DNA of 64,000 nt from Chryseobacterium hagamense (GTDB lineage Bacteria; Bacteroidota; Bacteroidia; Flavobacteriales; Weeksellaceae), in contig NZ_BJYJ01000004.1 of assembly GCF_007991455.1 (NCBI RefSeq), positions 186,001 through 250,000 of the forward strand, in the 5' to 3' direction. The notes beneath the pieces were generated by a model. That model ran no database searches, was not told the origin of the DNA, and saw only the letters and a list, made by a program, of their open reading frames with translations. Shown one piece after another: positions 1 through 9,283 of this stretch. Both the position numbers and the translations under genes were made by a program. Each line of letters begins with the position of its first letter. The stretch's first letter is position 1.

Positions 1-477
1 CATCGGATTTTCCAGTGTTCTTTTAACGATATTCTGAATGTATTCTTTGGCCTGGGTAAAATCGGCTTCCCAACTGAAATCCAGCAGCGAAAACCCGATC
101 GCAGGAAGATTTTCCACACCGGCTTCCACAGCGGCAGACATTGTCCCCGAATAGATCACATTAATGGATGAATTCGCCCCGTGGTTGATCCCGGACACCA
201 CGATATCCGGCCTTCTCGGCAAAATTTTATCGAGTGCCATCTTTACACAGTCTACCGGTGTTCCGCTGCAGGAAAAATCAGTCTGCGGGCCGTCCAGATG
301 GACTTCTTCATAGCTTAGGGTAGAGTTGATGGTAATGGCATGGCCTTTACCGCTCTGTGGAGAATTGGGCGCTACCACCACTACTTCTCCGATTTCATTC
401 ATAAAACTGACAAGATTTCTGATACCCGGCGCTGTAATTCCGTCGTCATTCGTTACCAGAATAAGTGGTCTTTCCAT
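1..477 (-). CDS. surE: 5'/3'-nucleotidase SurE (C-terminus beyond window)
   Basis: SurE is a metal-dependent nucleoside monophosphate phosphatase of the cytoplasm. The minus strand from 477 reads MERPLILVTNDDGITAPGIR, the family N-terminus with the metal-binding NDD. It is followed by the phosphate-binding VVAPNSPQSGKG region, SCSGTPVDC, VSGINHGAN and IYSGTMSAAVEAG, all SurE hallmarks. About 159 residues are visible; the rest lies left of base 1. An in-frame ATG at 483 (adding M-Y) is possible, but the promoter at 496-503 would leave almost no leader, and family members usually start MERP. Nothing odd in the visible part. Confidence 0.93.
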   Translation of the reverse strand, partial: MERPLILVTNDDGITAPGIRNLVSFMNEIGEVVVVAPNSPQSGKGHAITINSTLSYEEVHLDGPQTDFSCSGTPVDCVKMALDKILPRRPDIVVSGINHGANSSINVIYSGTMSAAVEAGVENLPAIGFSLLDFSWEADFTQAKEYIQNIVKRTLENPM

Positions 478-495
478 ATACATTTTTAATTTTAA

Positions 496-503
496 CAAAT
501 ATA
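496..503 (-). promoter_or_regulatory. surE promoter -7 element
   Basis: On the minus strand this reads TATATTTG, an exact match to the Bacteroidota TAnnTTTG element. It sits about 19 bases upstream of the chosen surE ATG. The -33 region is only T-rich, so strength is uncertain. Confidence 0.5.
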
Positions 504-775
504 CTATAAAAGCTTTTCTTTAAAAACCTTTGTATTTAAATATTATCTGAACATGTACCGAATCTCTCTACACAAATCTTACCAAAATATATACGGGTAA
601 TAGCCGGGAATAGTATGCCCGTATGTACTCGTTTGTTTTCATATTTTTATTTAAAATACAAACCAAAAAACATCAGTCATAAGTTTTTACGTTTATGATT
701 TATTCTCTTAATTCCGGATTTTAACAGTCTGAATTGATGAAATACCGTACTATTGATAAAATCTCTTAAAAGTAA

Positions 776-805
776 TTGATAATTGCAAATAAGGTATTAA
801 ATTTG
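776..805 (+). promoter_or_regulatory. Promoter of the Tsp/Prc protease gene
   Basis: TTG at 776-778 and TAAATTTG at 798-805 are separated by 19 bases, the canonical -33/-7 arrangement of Bacteroidota sigma-ABfr promoters. The predicted leader to the ATG at 885 is about 70 bases. Confidence 0.65.
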
Positions 806-884
806 ATAGTTTGTAACGATGCCGGAAAATCGGCGACCTATCAAACAAACTTTTTAGAAATTAATAAAAATACATGACAGATTT

Positions 885-3014
885 ATGTGGAAAAATTTTA
901 AGCTAAATAAATTTTTACTCCTGATTCCATTAACAAGTCTAATGTTTTGTTTCAACTCGCCAAAGAATGATGACGAAAAGATGCAGACGATAATGGTGAG
1001 CGTAAAAAATACACTTTCTTATTTACACTACAGCCCGAAACCGATTAATGATGCTTACTCCAAGGATGTTTACAAGCATTATTTCGAATTGGTGGATCCG
1101 GGTAAAAGATACTTTATTCAGTCGGATATGGATGAATTCGGCAAGCATGAAACCAAGCTGGACGACTATATCAACCAGGGCGATCTTACGTTTTATAAAC
1201 TTACCATCGACCGGCTTTACCAGAGGGTAGACGAAATCGATAAAATCACACAGGACATCTTCAGCAAACCGATTAACCTGGAAGAAGATGAAACACTGGT
1301 TTTAGAGCCGAAAGTGAAGAAAGTTCCGGCCAACAAACAGGAACAGTACAATGAATGGAAAAAGTTCATCAAATACAACATCCTCCAGGAAATTGAGTCG
1401 ATGAACAGCAAGGAAGAAGCGCAGAAAGAAAAGAAGGATTCCGTACAGAAATACAACCTGAAAGATACCATCAAATATCAACCTCTCGCACCAGACCAAA
1501 AGCTGAAAAAAGCGACCGATGAGGTGAAGGATCTGGTAAAAGAAACCTTTACAAGATTCAAGAAAAGAAAGAAAATGGACTGGTTTACGGTCTATATGAA
1601 TGCCTATACCGAAGTTTTCGATCCGCATACCAATTATTATTCCCCTAAGGATAAAGAGGATTTCGATACCAACTTCACCGGAAAAGTTATCGGGATCGGA
1701 GCGATCATTCAGGAGAAAAAAGGAAATCTCTATCTGGGTGCCCTTACGATCGGAGCACCGGCGTGGAAATCGAAGCAGCTTTCAGAAGGGGACAAGATCC
1801 TTAAAGTAAGATCCAAACCGAAAGAAGATGCCGTGAACGTCGTAGGAATGCTTTCTGACGAAGCAGTACGTTTGATCCGGGGGGAAAAAGGTACACCGGT
1901 AACCCTTACCGTTCAGAAGAAAGACGGGACAATCAAGGATGTAACCATGCTTAGGGAGGAGGTAGCCATTGAAGATACTTTCGCAAGGAGTATCGTGGTA
2001 AACTCGCCGAACGGCAAAAAATACGGATTCATCAATTTACCGAGCTTTAATGCCGATTTTGAAAATCCGAACGGCAGAAATGCTTCGGACGACATTAAAA
2101 ATGAGATTGTTAAGTTGAAAGCGCAGGGAATCCAGGGAATTGTGCTTGATCTAAGAAACAACGGAGGAGGATCTTTAACGGAAGTAGGGGATATCATGGG
2201 ACTGTTTATGCAGGCCGGACCTTATGTTCAGGTAAAAGACGGAAACGGAAAAATACAGACCCTAAAGAATAAGAATGAGACACCGGTATGGACAGGTCCG
2301 TTGGTGATTATGCAGAACGAATTGTCTGCTTCGGCATCGGAAATCTTAGCTGGAGTGATGCAGGACTACGGAAGAGCCATGATCATAGGGTCGCCTCAGT
2401 CTTTCGGAAAAGGAACCGTACAGACCTTCGTAGACCTGAACCGGTTCTTAAATACGGAAGATGATTTCGGATCCCTGAAACTGACCATCCAGAAGTTCTA
2501 TAGAATCACAGGAGAATCTACCCAGAGAAAAGGAATTGTGTCCGACATTCAGATGAAAGACTTCTTTACCTATGCTGAGGTTGGAGAAAGATATGATGAT
2601 TATGCGCTTGCCTGGGATAAGATTCCTTCCACCAGCTTCCAGAAACTGAATTATTTCAATATTCAGGCACTGGAAAAAGCCAGCAATGACCGGATGGCGA
2701 AGAATGCGAAATATCAGCTTTTATTGGAGTCGGCACAGTGGAGAGAGAAACTGGATAAAGAAGAAACCATCACTTTGAATATCAATAAATTCAATGAACT
2801 GATGAAGCAGAGAAAAGCGCAGATTGACAAATTCAAGTCGTTGACGAAATTTGAAAACGGACTTCAGTTTACCCTGTACCAGAACGAAATCGAAAGGGAG
2901 AAAAAAGATGAAGCCTTCAAGAAGAAATCCGAAATCTGGATTAAAAACCTTAAAAAAGACCTGTACCTTCAGGAAGCAATGAACATTATTGCCGACATGA
3001 GCGCAAAGTCTTAA
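885..3014 (+). CDS. Tail-specific (C-terminal processing) peptidase, S41A family
   Basis: Periplasmic serine protease of the Tsp/Prc type, which degrades or trims proteins from their C-termini. The 709-residue protein has an N-terminal hydrophobic export segment (about 10-22), a long helical Tsp N-domain, a PDZ domain (about 255-340), the S41 catalytic domain with LDLRNNGGG near 420, and a lysine/glutamate-rich C-terminal DUF3340-type region. By alignment with E. coli Tsp, the catalytic pair is Ser483 (in NELSASASE) and Lys509 (in SFGKGTVQ). Length and domain order are normal for the family. The gene stands alone, with its own promoter and a strong terminator at 3021-3051. Confidence 0.93.
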   Translation: MWKNFKLNKFLLLIPLTSLMFCFNSPKNDDEKMQTIMVSVKNTLSYLHYSPKPINDAYSKDVYKHYFELVDPGKRYFIQSDMDEFGKHETKLDDYINQGDLTFYKLTIDRLYQRVDEIDKITQDIFSKPINLEEDETLVLEPKVKKVPANKQEQYNEWKKFIKYNILQEIESMNSKEEAQKEKKDSVQKYNLKDTIKYQPLAPDQKLKKATDEVKDLVKETFTRFKKRKKMDWFTVYMNAYTEVFDPHTNYYSPKDKEDFDTNFTGKVIGIGAIIQEKKGNLYLGALTIGAPAWKSKQLSEGDKILKVRSKPKEDAVNVVGMLSDEAVRLIRGEKGTPVTLTVQKKDGTIKDVTMLREEVAIEDTFARSIVVNSPNGKKYGFINLPSFNADFENPNGRNASDDIKNEIVKLKAQGIQGIVLDLRNNGGGSLTEVGDIMGLFMQAGPYVQVKDGNGKIQTLKNKNETPVWTGPLVIMQNELSASASEILAGVMQDYGRAMIIGSPQSFGKGTVQTFVDLNRFLNTEDDFGSLKLTIQKFYRITGESTQRKGIVSDIQMKDFFTYAEVGERYDDYALAWDKIPSTSFQKLNYFNIQALEKASNDRMAKNAKYQLLLESAQWREKLDKEETITLNINKFNELMKQRKAQIDKFKSLTKFENGLQFTLYQNEIEREKKDEAFKKKSEIWIKNLKKDLYLQEAMNIIADMSAKS

Positions 3015-3020
3015 CATACA

Positions 3021-3051
3021 AAACCGCTGATGATAGTCAGCGGTTTTTTTT
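3021..3051 (+). terminator. Intrinsic terminator after the Tsp gene
   Basis: Stem ACCGCTGA/TCAGCGGT with a short loop, followed by a run of eight T, starting seven bases after the stop codon. Confidence 0.85.
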
Positions 3052-3132
3052 ATGTCCGGTAATAATCTGCTTTTATTCAGAGAACTTCTTATATTTGAAT
3101 CATCATAAAAACATAAAATAGCAGAATAACAG

Positions 3133-4186
3133 ATGGAAAACAATTAGAAAATTTATCGGATTTTATATTTTATCAGTCGCAGGATGATAAAATAAAAGTA
3201 CAGGTAATAGTATAAAAAGGATGAAACGATCTGGGCATCGCAAAATTCAATAGGAGCCGTTTTTAATACCTCAAAACAAAATATTAGTTATCACTTATCC
3301 AACATTTTTACATAAGAAGAGCTTGAAGAAAATTCAGTTGTAAAAGAAATTTTGACAACTGCATCCGATAATAAAAAGTATAGGACAAAATTTTACAATC
3401 TTGACGCCATTATTTCCGTAGGATATCGTGTAAATTCTTATCAGGCCACCCAATTCAGAAAATGGTCAACTTCTGTTTTATAAGAGTACCTGATTAAAGG
3501 ATTTGCTTTAGATGATGAACGGTTGAAACAAGGGAATCAGTTATTTGGTAAAGATTATTTTTCAGAATTACTTGAAAGAATCAGGGAGATCCGCGCAAGT
3601 GAACGACTGTTTTACCAAAAGATTACGGATATTTATGCTACAGCTATTGATTATGATATTCAATCGCCTCTTACTAAGGAATTTTATGCAACGGTACAGA
3701 ATAAACTTCATTGGACAATTCACAACCATACAGCGGCAGAACTCATCAGTCTCAGAGCCGATGCTGCTAAACCAATATGGGACTTACCTCCTGGAAAAAT
3801 GAAAAGAGTGGAGGTAAAATATTGAGAACTGATGTTTCTGTTGCTAAAAACTATTTGAATGAAGATGAATTGAGAGAACTCAATACTATCGTAACCATGT
3901 ACCTGGATTTTGCAGTGAATAGGGCCAGGAGACAGAATGAATAAAAATGATAGAGTGGATCAGCAGGCTGGATAGTTTCCTTTCCTTTAACGAATATGAT
4001 CTATTGAAAGATTCCGGTAAAGTATCTTCTTCCATAGCTAAAAAATTGGCAGAAACGCAATACGAAAAATTTAGAACCGTTCAAGATAAGGAATACAAAT
4101 CTGATTTTGACAGAATGATCCACTCAACAAAGATTTCAGATAATATCCCAAAAACTTTGAAAACCGGAAAAAAGGGAAATGTTTGA
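3133..4186 (+). pseudogene. RhuM-family protein, multiply frameshifted remnant
   Basis: Broken copy of a RhuM (virulence-associated, DNA-binding-like) family gene, which is often found beside restriction systems or prophages. Conceptual pieces align end to end with the family: MENN start at 3133, an NSIGAVFNTSKQNISYHL-like helix-turn-helix near 3245-3300, NLDAIISVGYRVNS near 3400, DDERLKQGNQLFGKDYF near 3515, and DVSVAKNYLNEDELREL near 3830. In-frame stops occur near 3145 and 3190. A one-base loss near 3770 turns the expected family motif into PIWDLPPGK, and another shift near 3945 separates the last about 79 codons. It has at least five lesions, so it is not functional. No restriction gene lies nearby, so the original context seems lost. 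Confidence 0.85.
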
Positions 4187-4203
4187 AAGGTTTTGGCTTA
4201 AAA

Positions 4204-4236
4204 TAAAAATCGCTAATACTATTAGCGATTTTTATT
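4204..4236. terminator. Bidirectional terminator
   Basis: Near-perfect hairpin (AATCGCTAAT / ATTAGCGATT) with A-run on one side and T-run on the other. It lies between the convergent RhuM remnant and sodC and could serve both strands. Confidence 0.75.
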
Positions 4237-4249
4237 TAAAGTGAATTGA

Positions 4250-4753
4250 CTACTTAATCTCCACACATCCCACTCTTCCTCCGGCATTTCCCGTCGGCTG
4301 CGTATGGAAATCATCGGCTGCAGCATGAATGATCATTCCTTTTCCGATAATGTTTTTGGAAGCATCTGTACAACCCAGGCACCATTTGCTGGTCTTGAAG
4401 GTCAGCATTGCATTTCCGCTTCCGTCAGCAGTAAGGTTTCCGATATCACCCATGTGGAAGTGTTCGGCACCCCATTTTCCGTGATCGTCTTTGGCCGGGT
4501 TCCAGTGTCCTCCCGTAGACGTTCCGTCAGCCGCTGAGCAGTCTCCTTTCTCATGGATGTGTACGGCATGGATTCCCGGCGTAAGATTGGTTACGGCAAG
4601 CTTCATGATGACCTCATCTCCTTTCTGGGTAAATTTGGCGGTTCCTCCTGTTTGGGTGTTGCTTTTGGACAGTACCGGATACGTGTTTGTGGTTCCGCAG
4701 GAAACCGCAAAAAGAGCGCAGCCTGCCAATAAGGCTAATGTTTTACTTTTCAT
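4250..4753 (-). CDS. sodC: Cu/Zn superoxide dismutase, lipoprotein form
   Basis: Dismutates superoxide in the periplasm or at the outer membrane. The 167-residue protein has a lipoprotein signal ending AVSC, with Cys19 as lipid site. Metal ligands expected for the family are visible: His65 and His67 (HAVHIHE), bridging His83 (GGHWNP), His91/His100 (HGKWGAEHFHMGD) and His143 (IIHAAADD). Cys72 and Cys163 probably form the conserved disulfide. An additional CxxC (Cys125/Cys128, KWCLGC) in the region before the last copper ligand is less usual. Single-gene unit with a hairpin terminator at 4204-4236. Confidence 0.92.
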   Translation of the reverse strand: MKSKTLALLAGCALFAVSCGTTNTYPVLSKSNTQTGGTAKFTQKGDEVIMKLAVTNLTPGIHAVHIHEKGDCSAADGTSTGGHWNPAKDDHGKWGAEHFHMGDIGNLTADGSGNAMLTFKTSKWCLGCTDASKNIIGKGMIIHAAADDFHTQPTGNAGGRVGCVEIK

Positions 4754-4874
4754 TGTTTAAATGTTTTAAAGTGATTGCAGGATAAATTTAATAAAGATTT
4801 AGCGAAAAGTTTCACAATCCGAGGATTTTTTACAGAATAGCAACAAAAGGCAAGTTAATTTATTCCGGACTTAA

Positions 4875-4882
4875 TACATTTG
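4875..4882 (+). promoter_or_regulatory. -7 element upstream of the AraC-type regulator
   Basis: TACATTTG, an exact TAnnTTTG match, 17 bases before the GTG start at 4900. The leader would be very short, which argues that the GTG is the true start. No clear -33 TTG. Confidence 0.45.
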
Positions 4883-4899
4883 CAGCAAGCGCCTGAAAC

Positions 4900-5802
4900 G
4901 TGGAAGAATATAAAAAGAGAATTGTAACAGCCATCCGATATATCGATGACCACCTGGACGCCGAACTGTCTCTGCAGAAAATTGCTGAGGTCGGAGCGTA
5001 TTCACCGTTTCATTTCCACAGGATTTTCAGGCTGGTTACCGGCGAAACGGTTCAGCAGTACATCAACAGGAAAAGAATGGAGCGATCGGCGTTTTACCTG
5101 GCTTTGAGGAAGCCGCTGAGCCTGAAGGATATTTATCTCCAATTCGGCTTTTCAAGCCATTCTACGTTCACAAAGAACTTCAAAAAACATTACGGGCATT
5201 CCCCTTCCGCATTCAGGAAATCTGCGCCGGAGAACTTTCATCAGATCCGTTTACAGGAAAGCAGGAACGGACAAGCCGATACGGTTTTCAGCACCTATCT
5301 TTGCCATATCGAAAACCTGATCAACTGGACAGAAATGAATTTAAAAATTAAAGTTACCGAGCTTCCTGAAATGAATCTGGCTGCCGTGATGAGCCTGGGA
5401 ATTGCCCATGTGGAATCTTCTTATACCCTTCTGACCGACTGGGCAAAGGAAAACAATCTTTTTCCCCGGGAAAATATAAAGATGGTCTCGGTGTACCACG
5501 ACAGTTTTAAAGTGACGCCTCCGGATAAAGTAAGAATCCATGCCTGCATGCTTTTGGATAAAAAACTGGAAAAGCAGGAAAGCGAAATATTTGCCGAAAC
5601 CATTGGGGCCGGGAAATTCATCGTCGGAAGCGGGGAAGTCACCCTGGATGATTTCGAGAAAAGCTGGGTTTCCCTTTTTCTGTGGATGAAAGAGAACGGT
5701 TACTCCGTACGTAAAGCTTTCCCGTTTGAAATCTGCCATACCAATTTCAAAGAACATCCCGAAGGCAAAATGACCGTGGATTTCTGCATTCCGGTTGATT
5801 AA
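4900..5802 (+). CDS. AraC-family regulator with GyrI-like effector domain
   Basis: 300 residues starting at a GTG. The N-terminal third (about 5-110) is an AraC/XylS double helix-turn-helix: SLQKIAEVGAYSPFHFHRIF is the first HTH, and the second ends FGFSSHSTFTKNFKKHYG. Residues about 145-300 resemble a GyrI-like small-molecule binding domain (LPEMNLAAVMSLG ... KVRIHACMLLD ... FPFEICHTNF). This architecture is typical of regulators responding to hydrophobic drugs or cationic compounds (Rob/BmrR-like), usually controlling efflux or detoxification. No efflux gene is adjacent, so the target is unknown. Confidence 0.88.
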   Translation: MEEYKKRIVTAIRYIDDHLDAELSLQKIAEVGAYSPFHFHRIFRLVTGETVQQYINRKRMERSAFYLALRKPLSLKDIYLQFGFSSHSTFTKNFKKHYGHSPSAFRKSAPENFHQIRLQESRNGQADTVFSTYLCHIENLINWTEMNLKIKVTELPEMNLAAVMSLGIAHVESSYTLLTDWAKENNLFPRENIKMVSVYHDSFKVTPPDKVRIHACMLLDKKLEKQESEIFAETIGAGKFIVGSGEVTLDDFEKSWVSLFLWMKENGYSVRKAFPFEICHTNFKEHPEGKMTVDFCIPVD

Positions 5803-5983
5803 CCTTATGAAACCGTAAATGGTCAATTCGCTTTTCCCGTCAATTCAATTTACTGAATATCAGGTTTGAAAATATGAAGGGGTAAAGGCTTATCCCTAAA
5901 TTATAAAAATCACGGATAATATCTTAATCTAAATTCCACTCCTTTAGGGTTGGCTAAATTATGGGATCATACTTAAAACAGGA

Positions 5984-6165
5984 AAATTTGATGATATTCA
6001 ACTTATTTTCAATCAGTTATTGAGTATGGACTCAACTAGGCTCTGAGTGCGTAAAAATGATTTAAATGATAATAAATGCCTTGGCCATATTGCTAATAAA
6101 AGAAACTTCCGGCATCCGGTTTTCTCTTTCAGCTTCATTACCTGATTTCTGCATCTGGCCAACGT
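5984..6165 (-). repeat. Dispersed intergenic repeat, copy A
   Basis: Read on the minus strand, this begins near an AACGT start, passes through GAAGCTGAAAG and CCGGATGCCGGAAGTTT, and ends with CTGATTGAAAATAAG then TTGAATATCATC. The same blocks in the same order occur in copies B (25638-25825, minus) and, more diverged, C (41705-41915, plus). No transposase or long terminal inverted repeat is visible. Confidence 0.6.
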
Positions 6166-6225
6166 TAAAATCTTTTTTTCAAATTCCAATTTAATCCCTG
6201 CATCACAGGCAAAAAATCAATTTTT

Positions 6226-6296
6226 ACCGTTCGGCCTGTAAAATCTACCGTTCAGTGACAAAAATTTATTATCCCTGGAATTTCGACCTACTTTTG
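6226..6296 (+). promoter_or_regulatory. LytTR-type operator and promoter, TonB-receptor gene
   Basis: Direct repeats ACCGTTCGG (6226-6234) and ACCGTTCAG (6247-6255) are 21 bp apart start to start, about two helical turns, as expected for a LytTR dimer. A TACTTTTG -7 element (6289-6296) lies 42 bp after the second box, with no TTG at -33, which suggests activator dependence. The same layout recurs at 15283-15353 and 22340-22411, and a LytTR regulator is encoded at 23107. Confidence 0.7.
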
Positions 6297-6315
6297 AATC
6301 GAAATAGAAACAGCT

Positions 6316-8532
6316 ATGAAAACAAAACTATTACTTCTCATTACCTTTTTATCTTTCACTTTCCATTTTGCACAGATCAGAATCTCGGGAAAAGTAACCT
6401 ACAAAAATAAAGGGGTAAGAGAGGTAAGCGTAACCTTAAAAGATACTTACGATGGCGCGACTACAGACGGCAGCGGAAATTTCTCTTTTGAAACCTCCGA
6501 AAAAGGAAATTATACCATCGTTTTTACAAATCCTAAATACACCAGCGTCGAAAAATCAATTCTTATTGAAAACCAGGATCTGGTAATCAATACGGAAATA
6601 AAAGAACAGATCAGCGAAATCGATGCGGTGGTTATTTCTGCAGGTTCCATTGAAGCCAGCGATAAAAGAAGAGCAACTGCCGCCCTGACGCCGATGGATA
6701 TTTATACGACGGCAGGTTCCCAGGGCCAGACCACTACCGGCTACAAGTTTTTACCCGGGGTACAGAACGCCGGAGACAATGAGGGCCTTTTCGTAAGAGG
6801 CGGTACAGGTGCCGAAACCAAATTTTACATCGACGGTAACCTGGTGAACAATTATTTCAGCAGCTCGGTGCCGGGACTGGCGGGAAGGGAACGTTTTAAT
6901 ACTTCTATTTTTAAAGGAAGCGTATTCTCCAGCGGCGGTTATTCCGCTTTGTACGGACAGGCGTTGTCTTCCGTTCTGCTTTTGGAAAGTGTGGATATGC
7001 CGGATGAAAGTTCCTATGCCTTCAATATTTTTCCTTTTTCGCTGGGCGGGGATTACCAGCACGTTAATGAGAAGAAGACCTTCAGCTACGGGATCGATGC
7101 CAATATTTCTGATCTGGGACTGGTGACCAAAGTGCTGAATTTCGAGACGGATTTTATCAAAGCACCCAGAAGTGTTTCCGTGAACGGAAATTTCAGGATT
7201 AAAACAAAATCCGGCGGTTTCCTGAAATATTACGGAAGCTTTGATGCCAATTCCCTGACGGTTTCGCAGCCAAGCCTGGAGCAGAATTACGATGAGCAGC
7301 AGCCTTCGGTTAACGGGAAGAACACTTTTCACAGCATTACCTACAAAAAGAAAATGGGTCGTTACCTGATGAACCTGGGGTCTTCTTTCAGCATCAATAA
7401 AAATGATCTGGAAATAGGGATTGTGAATGAAGGAAACAAAATAGGCAATGTCAATATGAATACGGAAGGCCTGTACTGGAACAGCCGGGCGGTCTTCGAA
7501 AGAAAAATCGCAGCCGTAAGCAATATCAAAGCCGGTTTTGAGCTTCTTTCGGAAAACGATACGTCTTCATTCTCCATCTTCGGTTCGCCACAGCAGAAGA
7601 GCAGCATCAGCAATTTTACCACGGCTTTGTTTGCGGAAAATAACCTGGCTTTCGGACGTAATTTCTCCGCCAGCTTAGGAATTCGGGCAGAAAATTCAAG
7701 CTTCCTGAACCAATGGAATGTAGCCCCGCGCGTTTCAGCCGCCTACCGGCTGTCAGATAAATGGGTAACTTCTTTAGCCTACGGTATTTTTTACCAGACT
7801 CCGGAATCCAAATATCTTACCCAGAGCTTTAAGCAGAATTTCCAGAAGGCGACCCACTATATTTTCCAGATCCAGCGAAGCGAGGACAACAGAACGCTGA
7901 GGATGGAAGCATTTTACAAAGATTATAAGAACCTGGTGAAAACTTCGGTTTCAGGATTCCAAAATGCTGTGCTTCCCGATGATGGAAACGGTTTTGCAAA
8001 AGGAGTGGAGGTCTTATGGAGGGATAAGAAGAGCATTAAGAATGTGGATTACTGGATCTCTTATTCGTATTTGGACAGCAGAAGGGAATTCTTAAATTAT
8101 CCTACCGAACTCTATCCAAGCTTTGCGGCAAAGCATAATATTTCCCTGGTGGCGAAAAAGTTTGTGACTTCATGGAAAACGGGTTTTAATTTTTCCTATA
8201 CCTATACTTCCGGCCGGCCTTTCTACAATATTATAGTGCAAAACGGAGAGAATATACTTAAAACGGAAGGTAAGGTAAAAGATTTCAGTTCCCTGAATTT
8301 CAGCCTGAACTATCTTCCGAATCTGGGGAAAAAAGATGCAAAGGCATTTACTGTCCTGGTAGCCGGGGTTAACAATATTTTAGGCAATAAAAACATATAC
8401 GGCTACCGTTTTTCCACCAACGGCGAAATGAGTGCCCCGGTTTTACCTGCAGCCCAGACTTTCGTTTATATCGGCGCATTAATCAGCTTCGGAATCGATA
8501 AAACCCAGGAAGCGATAGACAATAATCTTTAA
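6316..8532 (+). CDS. TonB-dependent outer-membrane receptor
   Basis: 738-residue outer-membrane transporter. A signal peptide (about 1-19, cleaving after FHFAQ) is followed by a carboxypeptidase-regulatory-like beta-sandwich (about 20-100, ISGKVTYKNKGVREVSVTL), a plug domain (about 120-235, with VRGGTGAETKFYIDGN) and a C-terminal beta-barrel. It is shorter than SusC-type receptors and has no SusD partner, so glycan import is not implied; the substrate is unknown. It is followed after 51 bases by a TPR-like exported protein and preceded by a LytTR-type operator, so the pair is probably induced by the LytS/LytTR system encoded nearby. Confidence 0.9.
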   Translation: MKTKLLLLITFLSFTFHFAQIRISGKVTYKNKGVREVSVTLKDTYDGATTDGSGNFSFETSEKGNYTIVFTNPKYTSVEKSILIENQDLVINTEIKEQISEIDAVVISAGSIEASDKRRATAALTPMDIYTTAGSQGQTTTGYKFLPGVQNAGDNEGLFVRGGTGAETKFYIDGNLVNNYFSSSVPGLAGRERFNTSIFKGSVFSSGGYSALYGQALSSVLLLESVDMPDESSYAFNIFPFSLGGDYQHVNEKKTFSYGIDANISDLGLVTKVLNFETDFIKAPRSVSVNGNFRIKTKSGGFLKYYGSFDANSLTVSQPSLEQNYDEQQPSVNGKNTFHSITYKKKMGRYLMNLGSSFSINKNDLEIGIVNEGNKIGNVNMNTEGLYWNSRAVFERKIAAVSNIKAGFELLSENDTSSFSIFGSPQQKSSISNFTTALFAENNLAFGRNFSASLGIRAENSSFLNQWNVAPRVSAAYRLSDKWVTSLAYGIFYQTPESKYLTQSFKQNFQKATHYIFQIQRSEDNRTLRMEAFYKDYKNLVKTSVSGFQNAVLPDDGNGFAKGVEVLWRDKKSIKNVDYWISYSYLDSRREFLNYPTELYPSFAAKHNISLVAKKFVTSWKTGFNFSYTYTSGRPFYNIIVQNGENILKTEGKVKDFSSLNFSLNYLPNLGKKDAKAFTVLVAGVNNILGNKNIYGYRFSTNGEMSAPVLPAAQTFVYIGALISFGIDKTQEAIDNNL

Positions 8533-8583
8533 TCGATAATTTAATTAAAATCAATATAGAATAATCTTAAAAATTTAGAAATC

Positions 8584-9231
8584 ATGAGAAAATACTTTTT
8601 AAGCTTTGCTTTAGGCTGTATGAGCTTGGTAACTTACGCTCAGTCCAATTATGAAAAAGTAATGACTGAAAAAATAGTCAAACTGGAAGCCACCCGGTCT
8701 CCCGAAGAACTGCAGGCATTGGCCAACGATTTCCAGCGAATTGCCGAAAAGGAAAAAGACAAATGGCAACCCAATTACTACACTGCATTGGCCTACATCC
8801 AGAAAGGAAGATCGCAGATGCAGGGCGGCAACAACCAGGCATTGGAAGAAACAGCAGACCAGGCTCAGAAATTTGTAGATGCAGCAGAATCTCTGGAAAA
8901 AAACAATTCCGAAATTCATCTGCTTCAGAAAATGATCTATTCGCTTAAAATGATGGTCAATCCAATGGAACGGTTCAGGACTTTCGGATCCCAGGCAGAA
9001 GAAGAACTGAAAAAAGCGGAGCAGCTGGACCCATCCAACCCAAGAGTAACCCTGATCAAAGCGGAAGATACCTATTACACACCGGAGCAGTTCGGGGGAA
9101 GCAAGACAAAAGGCATGGAACTTTTTAAAATGGCTTTGGATAAATTCAATACCTTTAAACCCAAAACCGCACTGGACCCGAACTGGGGGAAAATGGAAGC
9201 CCAGTATTTTTTGAGCGGCGCAGCGAAATAA
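8584..9231 (+). CDS. Exported TPR-like protein of unknown function
   Basis: 215 residues with a signal peptide (MRKYFLSFALGCMSLVTYAQ). The rest is helical with TPR-like character (LEATRSPEELQALANDFQRI, YYTALAYIQKG, AEEELKKAEQLDPSNPRV). It lies 51 bases downstream of the TonB receptor and probably forms an operon with it, so a role in assembly or function of that receptor is a fair inference. Its last 16 codons plus terminator are found again, slightly diverged, at 15188-15283, on the far side of the accessory island. Confidence 0.75.
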   Translation: MRKYFLSFALGCMSLVTYAQSNYEKVMTEKIVKLEATRSPEELQALANDFQRIAEKEKDKWQPNYYTALAYIQKGRSQMQGGNNQALEETADQAQKFVDAAESLEKNNSEIHLLQKMIYSLKMMVNPMERFRTFGSQAEEELKKAEQLDPSNPRVTLIKAEDTYYTPEQFGGSKTKGMELFKMALDKFNTFKPKTALDPNWGKMEAQYFLSGAAK

Positions 9232-9277
9232 TTCCGAAATATACTTTAAAACCTTCTGCAAAAGAAGGTTTTTTATT
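9181..9277 (+). repeat. Left copy of island-flanking direct repeat, with terminator
   Basis: End of the TPR-like gene (codons for NWGKMEAQYFLSGAAK and stop) plus an intrinsic terminator (AAAACCTTCT...AGAAGGTTTTTT, 9248-9277). A diverged copy occurs at 15188-15283, encoding NWSKTEAQYFLSGAAK. The pair bounds the accessory island. Confidence 0.8.
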
Positions 9278-9283
9278 TCCGGA

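Larger units (their letters stand above)
484..884. other. Divergent intergenic region surE / tsp
   Basis: About 400 bases with no credible ORF between two divergently transcribed genes. It holds the surE promoter on the left, the protease promoter on the right (776-805), and a small dyad near 591-624 (ATACGGG ... CCCGTAT) of unknown role. The rest is AT-rich and I see no further structure. Confidence 0.6.
5803..6315. other. Intergenic region: dispersed repeat plus LytTR-controlled promoter
   Basis: Over 500 bases without a credible gene. The middle (about 5984-6165) is one copy of an intergenic repeat also found at 25.7, 41.8 and 42.6 kb. The right end holds the paired LytTR boxes and promoter of the TonB-receptor gene (6226-6296). 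The only small ORF (about 30 codons on the minus strand inside the repeat) is not conserved between repeat copies. Confidence 0.6.

Noticed and set aside
6050..6150. A 30-codon minus-strand ORF in repeat copy A and a short ORF (starting MAKNTRCCIK) in copy B
   Set aside because: The frames differ between copies and neither has promoter or conservation; they are chance ORFs in a repeat.
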